This document shows positions 8,203 to 14,365 of a stretch of DNA of 64,000 bases, piece after piece; position 1 is the first letter of the stretch; each line of letters begins with the position of its first letter. The DNA is from Actinomadura sp. NBRC 104425 (lineage in GTDB: Bacteria; Actinomycetota; Actinomycetes; Streptosporangiales; Streptosporangiaceae). The stretch spans positions 1 to 64,000 of the forward strand of contig NZ_BSTN01000015.1 of the NCBI RefSeq assembly GCF_030269545.1, read 5' to 3'. A model generated the notes under the pieces. It did no database searches, was not told the DNA's origin, and saw only the letters and a list, made by a program, of their open reading frames with translations. The position numbers and the translations under genes were made by a program.

Positions 8203-8403
8203 GTGTTCGAGAAGGTGTTGCGGATCCGGTTGATCGGCCTGCCGGACGACGTGGCGGCCGGGGTGGAGGCGCTGGGGCAGGTGCTGGATTTGGTGGAGGT
8301 GTCCGAGCCGTACCCGTGCCGCGGCCGGTCCCGCAACGTGCGGGTCTACGTCCAGGGCCGCCGCAAGTCCGGTAGCCCGGTCACCGGTACCACCGTCCCC
8401 TGA
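8203..8403 (+). CDS. 66-residue element protein, function unknown
   Basis: A short protein with hydrophobic strands (VLRIRLIGLPDDVAAGVEAL, then VLDLVEVSEPYPC) ending in a basic RGRSRNVRVYVQGRRK. The pattern suggests a small ferredoxin-like or ACT-like fold, which is only a guess. GTG 8203 follows GGGAAGGGG closely; a start at GTG 8114, overlapping the previous stop, would lengthen it by about 30 low-complexity residues. A strong terminator follows at 8426. Confidence 0.6.
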   Translation: MFEKVLRIRLIGLPDDVAAGVEALGQVLDLVEVSEPYPCRGRSRNVRVYVQGRRKSGSPVTGTTVP

Positions 8404-8425
8404 TCCTGACCTGCTGTCCGTTCGC

Positions 8426-8459
8426 AACCGGTCCGCCCCGCGCATGGGGCGGACCGGTT
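8426..8459 (+). terminator. Rho-independent terminator
   Basis: A 14-bp perfect stem (AACCGGTCCGCCCC and complement, loop GCGCAT) is followed by a short T-rich tail. It ends the unit containing the 7973 and 8203 genes. Confidence 0.75.
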
Positions 8460-8495
8460 TTCTGTGCTTCCCGCTGCTGAACAGGGATGGTTGCC

Positions 8496-8674
8496 ATGAG
8501 CCTCACGCGTGTGCGTCCGCACCCGGTGGCGCCGCGAGCCGGCGCGCTGCGGTGCTGCCCCGACTGCCGTCGGCCGATGGTCCGATCCTCTTCTACTGCT
8601 GCGACTGCCGCCGCTACGTGCGCGCCGAGGTCACCGTGGGCGCGCCGTCGGCCACTGCTGGGAGGGCGGCATGA
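8496..8674 (+). pseudogene. Small zinc-ribbon gene with an apparent frameshift
   Basis: From ATG 8496 the frame encodes a basic N-terminus and CCPDCRRPM. The second half of a zinc ribbon, FYCCDCRRYVRAEVTVG, lies in the next frame and ends at TGA 8672-8674, which overlaps the ATG of the following gene. Joining the two frames near 8575 gives a normal CxxC...CxxC protein of about 59 residues. The first frame otherwise runs on through two downstream genes, which is implausible. Either a real one-base frameshift, a sequencing error or programmed slippage would explain this. Confidence 0.5.
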
Positions 8675-8961
8675 GCGCCCCCGACCGATCCACATCCGCG
8701 ACCGTCCCGGCCTCGGCCGGGACGGTCGGCTTCTATGTGTCGGTCCGCACCGGCGCCCGCGCGCACGCCGCGCTGGCGCTGGGGCCCTTCCCCGACCGCC
8801 GCGTCGCCCGTCTCCAGGTCGAACCGCGGCGTCGGCACGTGGCCGAGCGGTGCCGGTCCGGAGGGTGGTGGCGGTTCGGCACGGTCCGCATCACCGCTCG
8901 GCCGGGCCGCCCGCTGCCGGTCGGCACCAACAACCAGCTGTTGGAGGGACGGGTGGAATGA
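8671..8961 (+). CDS. Small basic element protein, function unknown
   Basis: A 96-residue protein starting MSAPDRSTSATVPASAG, with an Arg-rich second half (VEPRRRHVAERCRSGGWWRFG). No known domain is recognised. The start overlaps the preceding zinc-ribbon stop by ATGA, and its own stop overlaps the next ATG by ATGA, so three small genes are translationally coupled. GGAGGG lies 5 bases before the start. The fold may be a small beta barrel, but this cannot be shown. Confidence 0.65.
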   Translation: MSAPDRSTSATVPASAGTVGFYVSVRTGARAHAALALGPFPDRRVARLQVEPRRRHVAERCRSGGWWRFGTVRITARPGRPLPVGTNNQLLEGRVE

Positions 8962-9338
8962 CGCGCCGCAGCAGCGCGGCGTTCCACGACCCGCGCGGGG
9001 AGCGCTACGGCATCCCCACATTCCCGTGGCGGATGGCGCCGCCACACCTGCTCACCCGCCGCCAGCTGGCCGCGCTGGGTCTGCGGCCTGGCGGGCAGCA
9101 GGTGGTGGCGCAGGTGCTGTGGCGCCGCCGCCGCGGGCTGGGCGTCGCCTACCTGTACGACATCCGCTTGGCACTGCCCAAGCGCACCCCGACCGCGGCG
9201 CAGCGGGCCGCGCTGGCCAAGGCGCTGGCCGCCCGCCGCACGTGCCCGCGTTGCGGCGTCGATCGCGGCTACGTGCTGCCCCGGCGTATCGGTGCGTGCC
9301 TGCAATGCGCCTCCGACTGGGAGCTGGACGCCGCCTGA
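8958..9338 (+). CDS. RRQ-motif zinc-binding protein
   Basis: A 126-residue protein with TRRQLAALGLRPGGQ near residues 33-47 and a C-terminal zinc site made of CPRCGVDRGY and CLQC. This matches the actinomycete family described as RRQRL-motif zinc-binding proteins, usually found on integrative elements; function unknown. A central YDIRLALPKRTPTAAQRAALAKALAARRTCP helix leads into the zinc site (residues about 73-105). It is the last of three overlapping genes. Confidence 0.75.
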   Translation: MTRRSSAAFHDPRGERYGIPTFPWRMAPPHLLTRRQLAALGLRPGGQQVVAQVLWRRRRGLGVAYLYDIRLALPKRTPTAAQRAALAKALAARRTCPRCGVDRGYVLPRRIGACLQCASDWELDAA

Positions 9339-9365
9339 CCGCGGCCCCGCCGCCCCCGCCGGACC

Positions 9366-9440
9366 TGACGTTGCGTCCGGGCGCTCCCTTCTTGCCTCTG
9401 CCTTTGGGGACCGGGGAGCGCCTCACGGAACGGCAGGCCA
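9366..9440 (+). ncRNA. Duplicated stem-loop motif, copy 1
   Basis: The conserved flank CGTTGCGTCCGG is followed by a 9-bp stem GGCGCTCCC/GGGAGCGCC (9380-9388 with 9414-9422), then the conserved tail TCACGGAACGGCAGGCCA. A second copy at 10518-10572 has the same flanks but a stem changed at two pairs, both compensatory. It lies in the 181-bp gap before the HTH gene at 9520, so it is probably a structured leader RNA. No known class is recognised. Confidence 0.5.
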
Positions 9441-9519
9441 TCTGTGCTGTCCCGCCACAGCGCGCCGCCGTGCGCGCTGGTGATCGCTCTTCCCTTCTTT
9501 TGCTGTGAAAGGAGTCTTG

Positions 9520-9870
9520 ATGCCACCTGCCCGCATCAGGCGCCACCGGTCGTCGGCCCCGGCCCCCAACCCCACGGCGCAGGAGCCGCGGTCGGCTCGG
9601 CCGGCGGAGTCGGAGCGTGAAACGCCGTCGCCGTGGCTGCTGCCCGAAGACGGGATCGTGGACGAGATCGCGGTGGAGATCGCCGCGTCCGGGATCCGGC
9701 AGGTGGCGCTGACGCCCACCGAGCGACGCCTGGCCGTCGCCGAGATCCTGGCCCGGGGCGGCACCCCTAAGGACGTGGCTGCCCGGTTGCACATCTCCGA
9801 CTCCACCGCCCGCGCTCTGGTGAACCGGGTGCGCGCCCAGGCTCGGCGGGCCGCATCCCGGGCCGCCTGA
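9520..9870 (+). CDS. Small helix-turn-helix DNA-binding protein
   Basis: A 116-residue protein with a Pro/Arg-rich N-terminus and a C-terminal helix-turn-helix of the sigma region 4/LuxR type: TPTERRLAVAEILARGG, then PKDVAARLHISDSTARALVN (about residues 72-105). AAAGGAG is 5 bases before ATG 9520. It may regulate element genes or assist replication. The duplicated stem-loop lies directly upstream. Confidence 0.7.
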   Translation: MPPARIRRHRSSAPAPNPTAQEPRSARPAESERETPSPWLLPEDGIVDEIAVEIAASGIRQVALTPTERRLAVAEILARGGTPKDVAARLHISDSTARALVNRVRAQARRAASRAA

Positions 9871-9929
9871 CTCACCAGGCGCGCACCCCGCCTTCCCTTC
9901 CCTCCGACATCGGTCGAAAGGAGCCCTGC

Positions 9930-10502
9930 ATGTCCTCCCTGCCCACCTCGCCCCGGGCGCCCTCATCCCTGCCCGCCTCCGTCCAGGCGACCATGCACGA
10001 CCTGGAACAGCTGCGACAGCAGCAGCGCCGCCACGCCACCGCCCGGGCCGCGATCGGCACCGGCTTCTTCCTGTTGGGTGCCGCCCTCGTCTGGCCGGTC
10101 GTGGTGGTGCTGCCGCCTCGCCTGCTGGCCGCCGCCGCCCTGGTTGTGCTGGCGGCGCTCGGGGTGCGTGCCCTGTACGTCGCCGGTCTGGCCTGGCTGC
10201 GCGCCCGCTACCAGCTGCTGCTGCCGGACTGGCGTATGTGGCGCTGGCGCCTGGTCCGGCGCTGGTACGCGCCCGGTTCGGTGGTGTGGTTCGCCGACGT
10301 CCCCTCATGCTGCGCCGGGCCGCTGGTGGTGCTTGCCTGGGCCGACGACCCGGCCTGCACTACGCCGTGGGTGCTGACCTACGACGGCCGCCCCGCCGGC
10401 CGCTCTGGCCGGTCGGGGGCGACGTGGTCCCCGGTGGACTGGCTGAGCCCCGCCCCGGTCGCGCCACGCCCCGGTCACCCCCACATCTGTCGGCACCGCT
10501 GA
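9930..10502 (+). CDS. Two-pass membrane protein, Spd-like
   Basis: A 190-residue protein with a charged N-terminal helix (HDLEQLRQQQRRH), two adjacent transmembrane segments at about 42-60 and 63-85, and a cytoplasmic domain containing WRMWRWRLVRRWY. No enzymatic motif is visible. GAAAGGAG precedes ATG 9930. Small membrane proteins beside traB in AICEs and Streptomyces plasmids are usually spread (Spd) proteins that help move the element between mycelial compartments; that role is inferred from context only. Confidence 0.6.
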   Translation: MSSLPTSPRAPSSLPASVQATMHDLEQLRQQQRRHATARAAIGTGFFLLGAALVWPVVVVLPPRLLAAAALVVLAALGVRALYVAGLAWLRARYQLLLPDWRMWRWRLVRRWYAPGSVVWFADVPSCCAGPLVVLAWADDPACTTPWVLTYDGRPAGRSGRSGATWSPVDWLSPAPVAPRPGHPHICRHR

Positions 10503-10517
10503 CGCCGGAGTTCTGGC

Positions 10518-10572
10518 GTTGCGTCCGGCCGCTCACCCACCCGGCGTGAGCGGCTCACGGAACGGCAGACCA
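10518..10572 (+). ncRNA. Duplicated stem-loop motif, copy 2
   Basis: Same architecture as 9366-9440: flank CGTTGCGTCCGG, stem GCCGCTCAC/GTGAGCGGC (10528-10536 with 10546-10554), tail TCACGGAACGGCAGACCA. Stem positions 2 and 8 differ from copy 1 on both sides, so pairing is kept. It stands 45 bases before the 29-codon ORF at 10617, again as a leader. Confidence 0.5.
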
Positions 10573-10616
10573 GCCGCGCCACACACAGGCAAGCCATGAC
10601 AGGAGGTGACGTCACC

Positions 10617-10706
10617 ATGACGTCGTATACCGACGGCGCCGGGCGGCGCTCGGCCGCCGACCGGGCCGCCCACAGCAGCACGTTCGGTGAGGAGGTGCCG
10701 CGATGA
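10617..10706 (+). CDS. 29-residue peptide coupled to the next gene
   Basis: ATG 10617 follows a strong AGGAGG (10601-10606) and opens a 29-codon frame (MTSYTDGAGRRSA... ending EEVPR) whose TGA overlaps the next ATG as ATGA. The peptide is hydrophilic with no known motif. Strong ribosome binding and overlap suggest it is translated, either as a real peptide or as a device that loads ribosomes for the downstream membrane protein. Confidence 0.55.
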   Translation: MTSYTDGAGRRSAADRAAHSSTFGEEVPR

Positions 10707-12103
10707 ACGCCGAGCAGATCACCGGCTCGCTGGCCGGGCTGGCCGCCGCCCCCGTGTACGGCGTGGCCGTCGCCATGGTGCTGCTCACCGTGGCGTTGGT
10801 GTGGATGGTGGCACGGCGGTCCCGCACCGCGCGTCCGGCCTCCGCTCCGGATGACCGCAGGGCCGGGCACACCTCGCGTCGGGGTGAGGACCCGCTGACG
10901 GTGCTGGCCGCGCTCGTGGCGACCGGCGTGGCCGCGCAGGGCATGTGGCGGTTCTTCCACGACGTGCTGAACCTGTCCGGGGTGCTGGCGGCCATCACGT
11001 TCGCGTTCTTGGAACTGGCCATGTTCACCTCGGCGCTGCGGGCGCGCCGCAACGTCGCCGAGTTCGGCTCGGCCGGGATCGACGGCGTGGCGGTGTGGGT
11101 GTTCACCTGCCTGTCGGCCACGTTGTCGGCCCTGGACGCCGATTCGGCCCGTGAGGTCCCCGCCCGGCTGGCCGCGCCGCTGGTGGCGGCCTGGCTGTGG
11201 GAGCGCGGCATGGCCGTCCAGCGCCGCCGGTCCGAGGGCCGCCGCTGGCACTGGCGCATCACTCCCGAGCGGATCCTGCTGCGGCTGGGCCTGGCCGAGC
11301 CGACCGACCGGACCGCGGCCGAGGTCGCCGCGAACCGGCACCTCAATCGCGTCGCCAGGGCCGCCAAGCAGATGCGGCACCTGCAGCGGACCGGCGCCAA
11401 ACAGAAGAAGCAGCTCAAGGCGCTGGAACAGTTGGAGGCCGCCGTGGAACGCGCGGTGGAGCACGCCGACCTGGCCACCGACCCGGCGCGCCGCCGACAG
11501 CTGCTGGCCCGCATCGAAATGCTCTACACCGCTGCGCAGCTGGCCGAGCTGACCCCCGACAGCCCGTGGCACTCCACCCCCTCCGGCATGGCGGCGGTCG
11601 CGCTGCCGTCCGAGCCGCTCGCCGCGCTGTCGGCGCTGTCGGACCTGCCCGACACCGGCGGAAGCGGCGCCGAGGGCGGCATGGCGGACGCGGCCGACGG
11701 CGACGCGTCGGCCACGACCGAACCGGACGCCGAGGTGGAGGGGGCCGTACCCGGCGACCTCGGCGCCGACCGTACCCGTGCCGCGCGTACCCGCCGTACC
11801 CGGCCGGACGGCGTACCCGTACCCGCGTTGACCGTCGTTCCCGACGTACCCGCCCCTGAGGACCGGGACGTGCTCCAGGCACACCAGGCGGGAGAGGATG
11901 ACGCCGAGGTGCACCCGCTGGGAGATGAGCCCGTGCGGGTGCAGGCGGCCGCCGTGTTCGCTGACGAGCTGAGGGCCGGGCAGGTCCCGTCGATCCGCCG
12001 GATCAAGTCGGCGCTGCGGTGCGGTCAGAAGAAGGCGACCCAGGTTCGTGCGTATCTGGCGACCCTGCCCGCCGACGCTGTCGCCGAGCAGAGCGCGCGC
12101 TGA
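10703..12103 (+). CDS. Multi-pass membrane protein with C-terminal DNA-binding-like tail, DUF2637/Spd-type
   Basis: A 466-residue protein. The N-terminal third has about four transmembrane segments (near 20-36, 66-84, 92-112, 126-142). A coiled-coil stretch follows (KQMRHLQRTGAKQKKQLKAL, about 224-243), then an Ala/Glu/Asp-rich linker, and a C-terminal helix-turn-helix-like end (DELRAGQVPSIRRIKSALRC, about 420-440). This layout resembles DUF2637 and Spd proteins of AICEs, which may link DNA to the membrane during intramycelial spread. The start overlaps the 29-codon ORF. Its linker-coding DNA contains seven GTACCCG repeats in more than one codon phase. Confidence 0.65.
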   Translation: MNAEQITGSLAGLAAAPVYGVAVAMVLLTVALVWMVARRSRTARPASAPDDRRAGHTSRRGEDPLTVLAALVATGVAAQGMWRFFHDVLNLSGVLAAITFAFLELAMFTSALRARRNVAEFGSAGIDGVAVWVFTCLSATLSALDADSAREVPARLAAPLVAAWLWERGMAVQRRRSEGRRWHWRITPERILLRLGLAEPTDRTAAEVAANRHLNRVARAAKQMRHLQRTGAKQKKQLKALEQLEAAVERAVEHADLATDPARRRQLLARIEMLYTAAQLAELTPDSPWHSTPSGMAAVALPSEPLAALSALSDLPDTGGSGAEGGMADAADGDASATTEPDAEVEGAVPGDLGADRTRAARTRRTRPDGVPVPALTVVPDVPAPEDRDVLQAHQAGEDDAEVHPLGDEPVRVQAAAVFADELRAGQVPSIRRIKSALRCGQKKATQVRAYLATLPADAVAEQSAR

Positions 12104-12311
12104 CGGCGCGGCGTACCCGTACCCGTCGCCCGTCTGCCCGCCGAGGTGTACCCGCCCCGGCATGTACCCGGTTCCGTCTGGCGGATCTCGCCCACACCCG
12201 CCACCGTGCCCGCGCGCTGTACCCGCGCGGGTGCGGTGCCTGGGTGTGGGCGGGGTCGGCGGGACGGCCCCGCCGGTCTGTACCCATCCCCGATCACCTG
12301 CCCTGTACCTG
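11747..12311 (+). repeat. GTACCCG heptamer array
   Basis: Twelve exact GTACCCG copies in one orientation: 11747, 11772, 11787, 11796, 11813, 11819, 11846, 12113, 12119, 12148, 12164 and 12219; variants GTACCCA at 12280 and GTACCTG at 12305. Seven lie in the 3' coding part of the 10703 gene, where the heptamer is read in different phases (as Val-Pro and as Arg-Thr-Arg). The rest are beyond its stop. This implies selection on DNA, not protein. Candidate protein-binding iterons. Confidence 0.75.
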
Positions 12312-12524
12312 CCGCTGACAGCGGAAAGGGGGGATCGCCTGGCCCCTGCCCCTCCACACCACGGACACGGCCGGGCCCTGCCCAGAGTCCACAGACGAGC
12401 CCGGCGACGAAAGGAGCGATTCACGGTCCGGCTCGTCTGGCCGCCCGGCGTGTCCTCACCGTCCGTCGCACACCGGCCCGACCGCTTGCTCAGCGGTCGG
12501 GCCGTCTCAGTGAGAGGAACCGCG
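12104..12524. other. Gene-free 421-bp stretch with repeats and a hairpin
   Basis: No gene is supported here. The left half carries the GTACCCG array. At 12475-12503 there is a 12-bp perfect stem-loop, GGCCCGACCGCT/AGCGGTCGGGCC, 22 bases before the ATG at 12525. The hairpin may be a terminator for upstream transcription or a leader structure. Confidence 0.6.
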
Positions 12525-12707
12525 ATGACCTTGTTGGCCATCTTGACCGGCGTGCTGTTCATGGTGGGCTACAGCCGCCTGGTCTCCACCTTCATGCTCG
12601 TCACCTTGCCCGCCTGGGGGCTGCTGGCCGCCGGGACGCCCATCGGGCAGAAGCTGCTGCCGCTGCTGAACGGGCTGTCGGACGCCCTGGACGGGTGGTT
12701 GCGGTGA
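12525..12707 (+). CDS. 60-residue two-pass membrane peptide
   Basis: A small, almost wholly hydrophobic protein with two likely membrane segments (about residues 2-18 and 20-38) and a short amphipathic tail (LLPLLNGLSDALDGWLR). GAGAGGAA precedes ATG 12525. Its stop overlaps the GTG of the next gene (GTGA). Similar tiny membrane proteins accompany traB in AICEs and are thought of as Spd proteins; function here is inferred only from context. Confidence 0.6.
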   Translation: MTLLAILTGVLFMVGYSRLVSTFMLVTLPAWGLLAAGTPIGQKLLPLLNGLSDALDGWLR

Positions 12708-13015
12708 CCGCGCGCCCCTCGGGGACCGCCTCCGACGGTCCTGCGCGCACCCCGACCGGCCGCCGCCTGGCGGCCTGCGCCTGGGGCAACCGGCCGTCGC
12801 TGGGGGCCTGGGCGCTGCTGCTGGGCATCCCCGGCGGCACCCAAGTGGTGTTCGGCTGGCCGTGGTGGCAGGCCGCCGCCGTGCAGTGGCCGCTGTACGC
12901 GGCGCTGTGGGTGGCCGTCACGATCGCCGACGCCCGGCAGCAGGCCCACGACCGGCAGACGGGCCACCAGGTGCCGTCCCACCTGTCGGGAACCGGTGAG
13001 GAGTCCCCCTCGTGA
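12704..13015 (+). CDS. Small membrane protein of the transfer operon
   Basis: A 103-residue protein with two hydrophobic segments, around 36-52 (LGAWALLLGIPGG...) and 62-78 (VQWPLYAALWVAVTIA), and a polar C-terminus. GTG 12704 overlaps the preceding stop, and its stop overlaps GTG 13012 of the next gene, so four genes (12525 to 13932) are read as a coupled unit. No domain is recognised. Confidence 0.6.
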   Translation: MTARPSGTASDGPARTPTGRRLAACAWGNRPSLGAWALLLGIPGGTQVVFGWPWWQAAAVQWPLYAALWVAVTIADARQQAHDRQTGHQVPSHLSGTGEESPS

Positions 13016-13932
13016 TCGAACTGCTGTTCTTGGGGACGGCGGCGTTCGCCGGCGGCGCGCACGCGGTGCGCAAGAACCGTGCCCGCCACGCCCCGTCCCG
13101 CCGTCCCCCGCGCACCGAGTCGCTGCTGGTCAAGGCCTGGAACGCCGCCGGGGCCCCGTACACCGAGGAGACCATGCTGGCCGACGCGGTCGCCGACCTG
13201 GGCGGCCGGGCGGTCGGCCTGGGAGTCCGGCGGGTGTGGCGGCGCGGCCGGCAGGCGCGGCCCTGGGCCGAGGGCCGCTGGCAGCGCCGGGAGGCCGACG
13301 GCCGCACCGCCACCTTCATCCGCCGCCGCAACCGCCGACGCTCCAACGCAGGTGCCCCCGCCGACGCCGCCCAGCCCGGAGCCCGGCGGAACCCTGGCGC
13401 CGCGCCGCCCCTGCCGCAGGGCCGGAGCGTTCCGCAGCTTCCGCCCGGCGCGCCGGACGGTCGGCACGACCGCGGCAAGAGCGGCGGCGGGGCACCGGCC
13501 CGGCCGAGCGGCCCGACCCCGATGCCGCCCGGCTCACCCGCCCCGGGCACCCCGGCCCGCCCGGCCGCGCGCAGTGGGCGTGTGCACGGCCGGGCTGGCG
13601 CGCGGCGTACCGGCCGGGCGCCTGCCCGCATGCGCATCACCGGCCCCTTCCACTTGGAGGCCCCGGACACCGATGTGGAGTTCTTGGAGACGTGCCAGGA
13701 ACTGCAGCAGCTGCTGCGCGGCGTGGGGGTGGCGGTGGAGGAGTGGACCGACGACGTCATCGCGCGCCGGTTGCCGCCGATCATCACCAACCCGCTGACC
13801 GGTGTGCACGAAGGCCTGGTGGACGCCGCGGCGTGCACCGCGCTGGCCACGATGCTGTTCGAGTCGTGGTTCGCCGAGGCCCGCGAGGTCGCCGCCGCCG
13901 GTATCGAGTTCACCGGCGACGACCCCGTCTGA
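13012..13932 (+). CDS. Element protein with disordered centre and conserved C-terminal domain
   Basis: A 306-residue protein: a hydrophobic start (MIELLFLGTAAFAGG), a basic region, about 90 residues of Pro/Arg/Gly/Ala low complexity (roughly 110-205), then a folded acidic domain (about 207-306) opening FHLEAPDTDVEFLETCQELQ. That domain matches the next gene's product (LVEFEAPDSDGEYIATC), so the two are paralogous in their folded parts. GTG 13012 overlaps the previous stop. The first hydrophobic stretch could be a membrane anchor. Function unknown. Confidence 0.6.
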   Translation: MIELLFLGTAAFAGGAHAVRKNRARHAPSRRPPRTESLLVKAWNAAGAPYTEETMLADAVADLGGRAVGLGVRRVWRRGRQARPWAEGRWQRREADGRTATFIRRRNRRRSNAGAPADAAQPGARRNPGAAPPLPQGRSVPQLPPGAPDGRHDRGKSGGGAPARPSGPTPMPPGSPAPGTPARPAARSGRVHGRAGARRTGRAPARMRITGPFHLEAPDTDVEFLETCQELQQLLRGVGVAVEEWTDDVIARRLPPIITNPLTGVHEGLVDAAACTALATMLFESWFAEAREVAAAGIEFTGDDPV

Positions 13933-13947
13933 AAAGGGAGGATGTTG

Positions 13948-14268
13948 ATGCGTCCCCGCCCCCGCCGCTACCTGGTGGAGTTCGAAGCCCCCGACAGCGA
14001 CGGCGAGTACATCGCCACCTGCCTGGGCATCGGCGAGTTGATGGCGGCGCTGGCCGACCGGATCGACGATTGGGCCGAAACGCTGGCGGCCAAGGGCATG
14101 CCGCGGCCGGTCATCGCCCAGTTCGAGCAGGCGGTGGCCGACCTGGACGAGGCCGCCCAGCAGGCGCGCCGGTCGGCCGCCAACTTCGCCGACTACTACG
14201 AAGACGCCCGCACCATCGCCGCACGCGGCATCCGGATCATCGGCGCACCGCGCCGCCGAGCCGCCTGA
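13948..14268 (+). CDS. Small paralogue of the preceding C-terminal domain
   Basis: A 106-residue soluble protein starting MRPRPRRYLVEFEAPDSDGE, mostly helical with AADLDEAAQQ-type acidic/alanine helices. It resembles the last 100 residues of the preceding protein. ATG 13948 is preferred because GGGAGG (13936-13941) is 6 bases upstream, while ATG 13942 touches it. A shared EAPD(S/T)D-x-E(F/Y)-x2-TC motif links the pair. It lies before traB and may bind or regulate the transfer machinery, but that is a guess. Confidence 0.6.
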   Translation: MRPRPRRYLVEFEAPDSDGEYIATCLGIGELMAALADRIDDWAETLAAKGMPRPVIAQFEQAVADLDEAAQQARRSAANFADYYEDARTIAARGIRIIGAPRRRAA

Positions 14269-14291
14269 CCCCGAGCCTGCCGCGCTTCACC

Positions 14292-14328
14292 GACCGCGCC
14301 GCCCACTCAGCTGGTGGGCGGCGCGGTC
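14292..14328 (+). terminator. Strong terminator before traB
   Basis: A perfect 15-bp stem (GACCGCGCCGCCCAC and complement, loop TCAGCTG) is followed by GTTTCG. It ends the small-gene operon 24 bases after its last stop codon. Confidence 0.75.
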
Positions 14329-14365
14329 GTTTCGTCCGGCCCCGCTTCGCAAAGGAGTTGATCGC

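Noticed and set aside
11747..12311. CRISPR or simple microsatellite
   Set aside because: Heptamers are unevenly spaced (6 to 261 bp) and not tandem, so neither description fits.
10475..12562. A 695-codon minus-strand frame over the membrane-protein gene
   Set aside because: Low-complexity antisense frame; the plus-strand gene has membrane segments and a coupled start.
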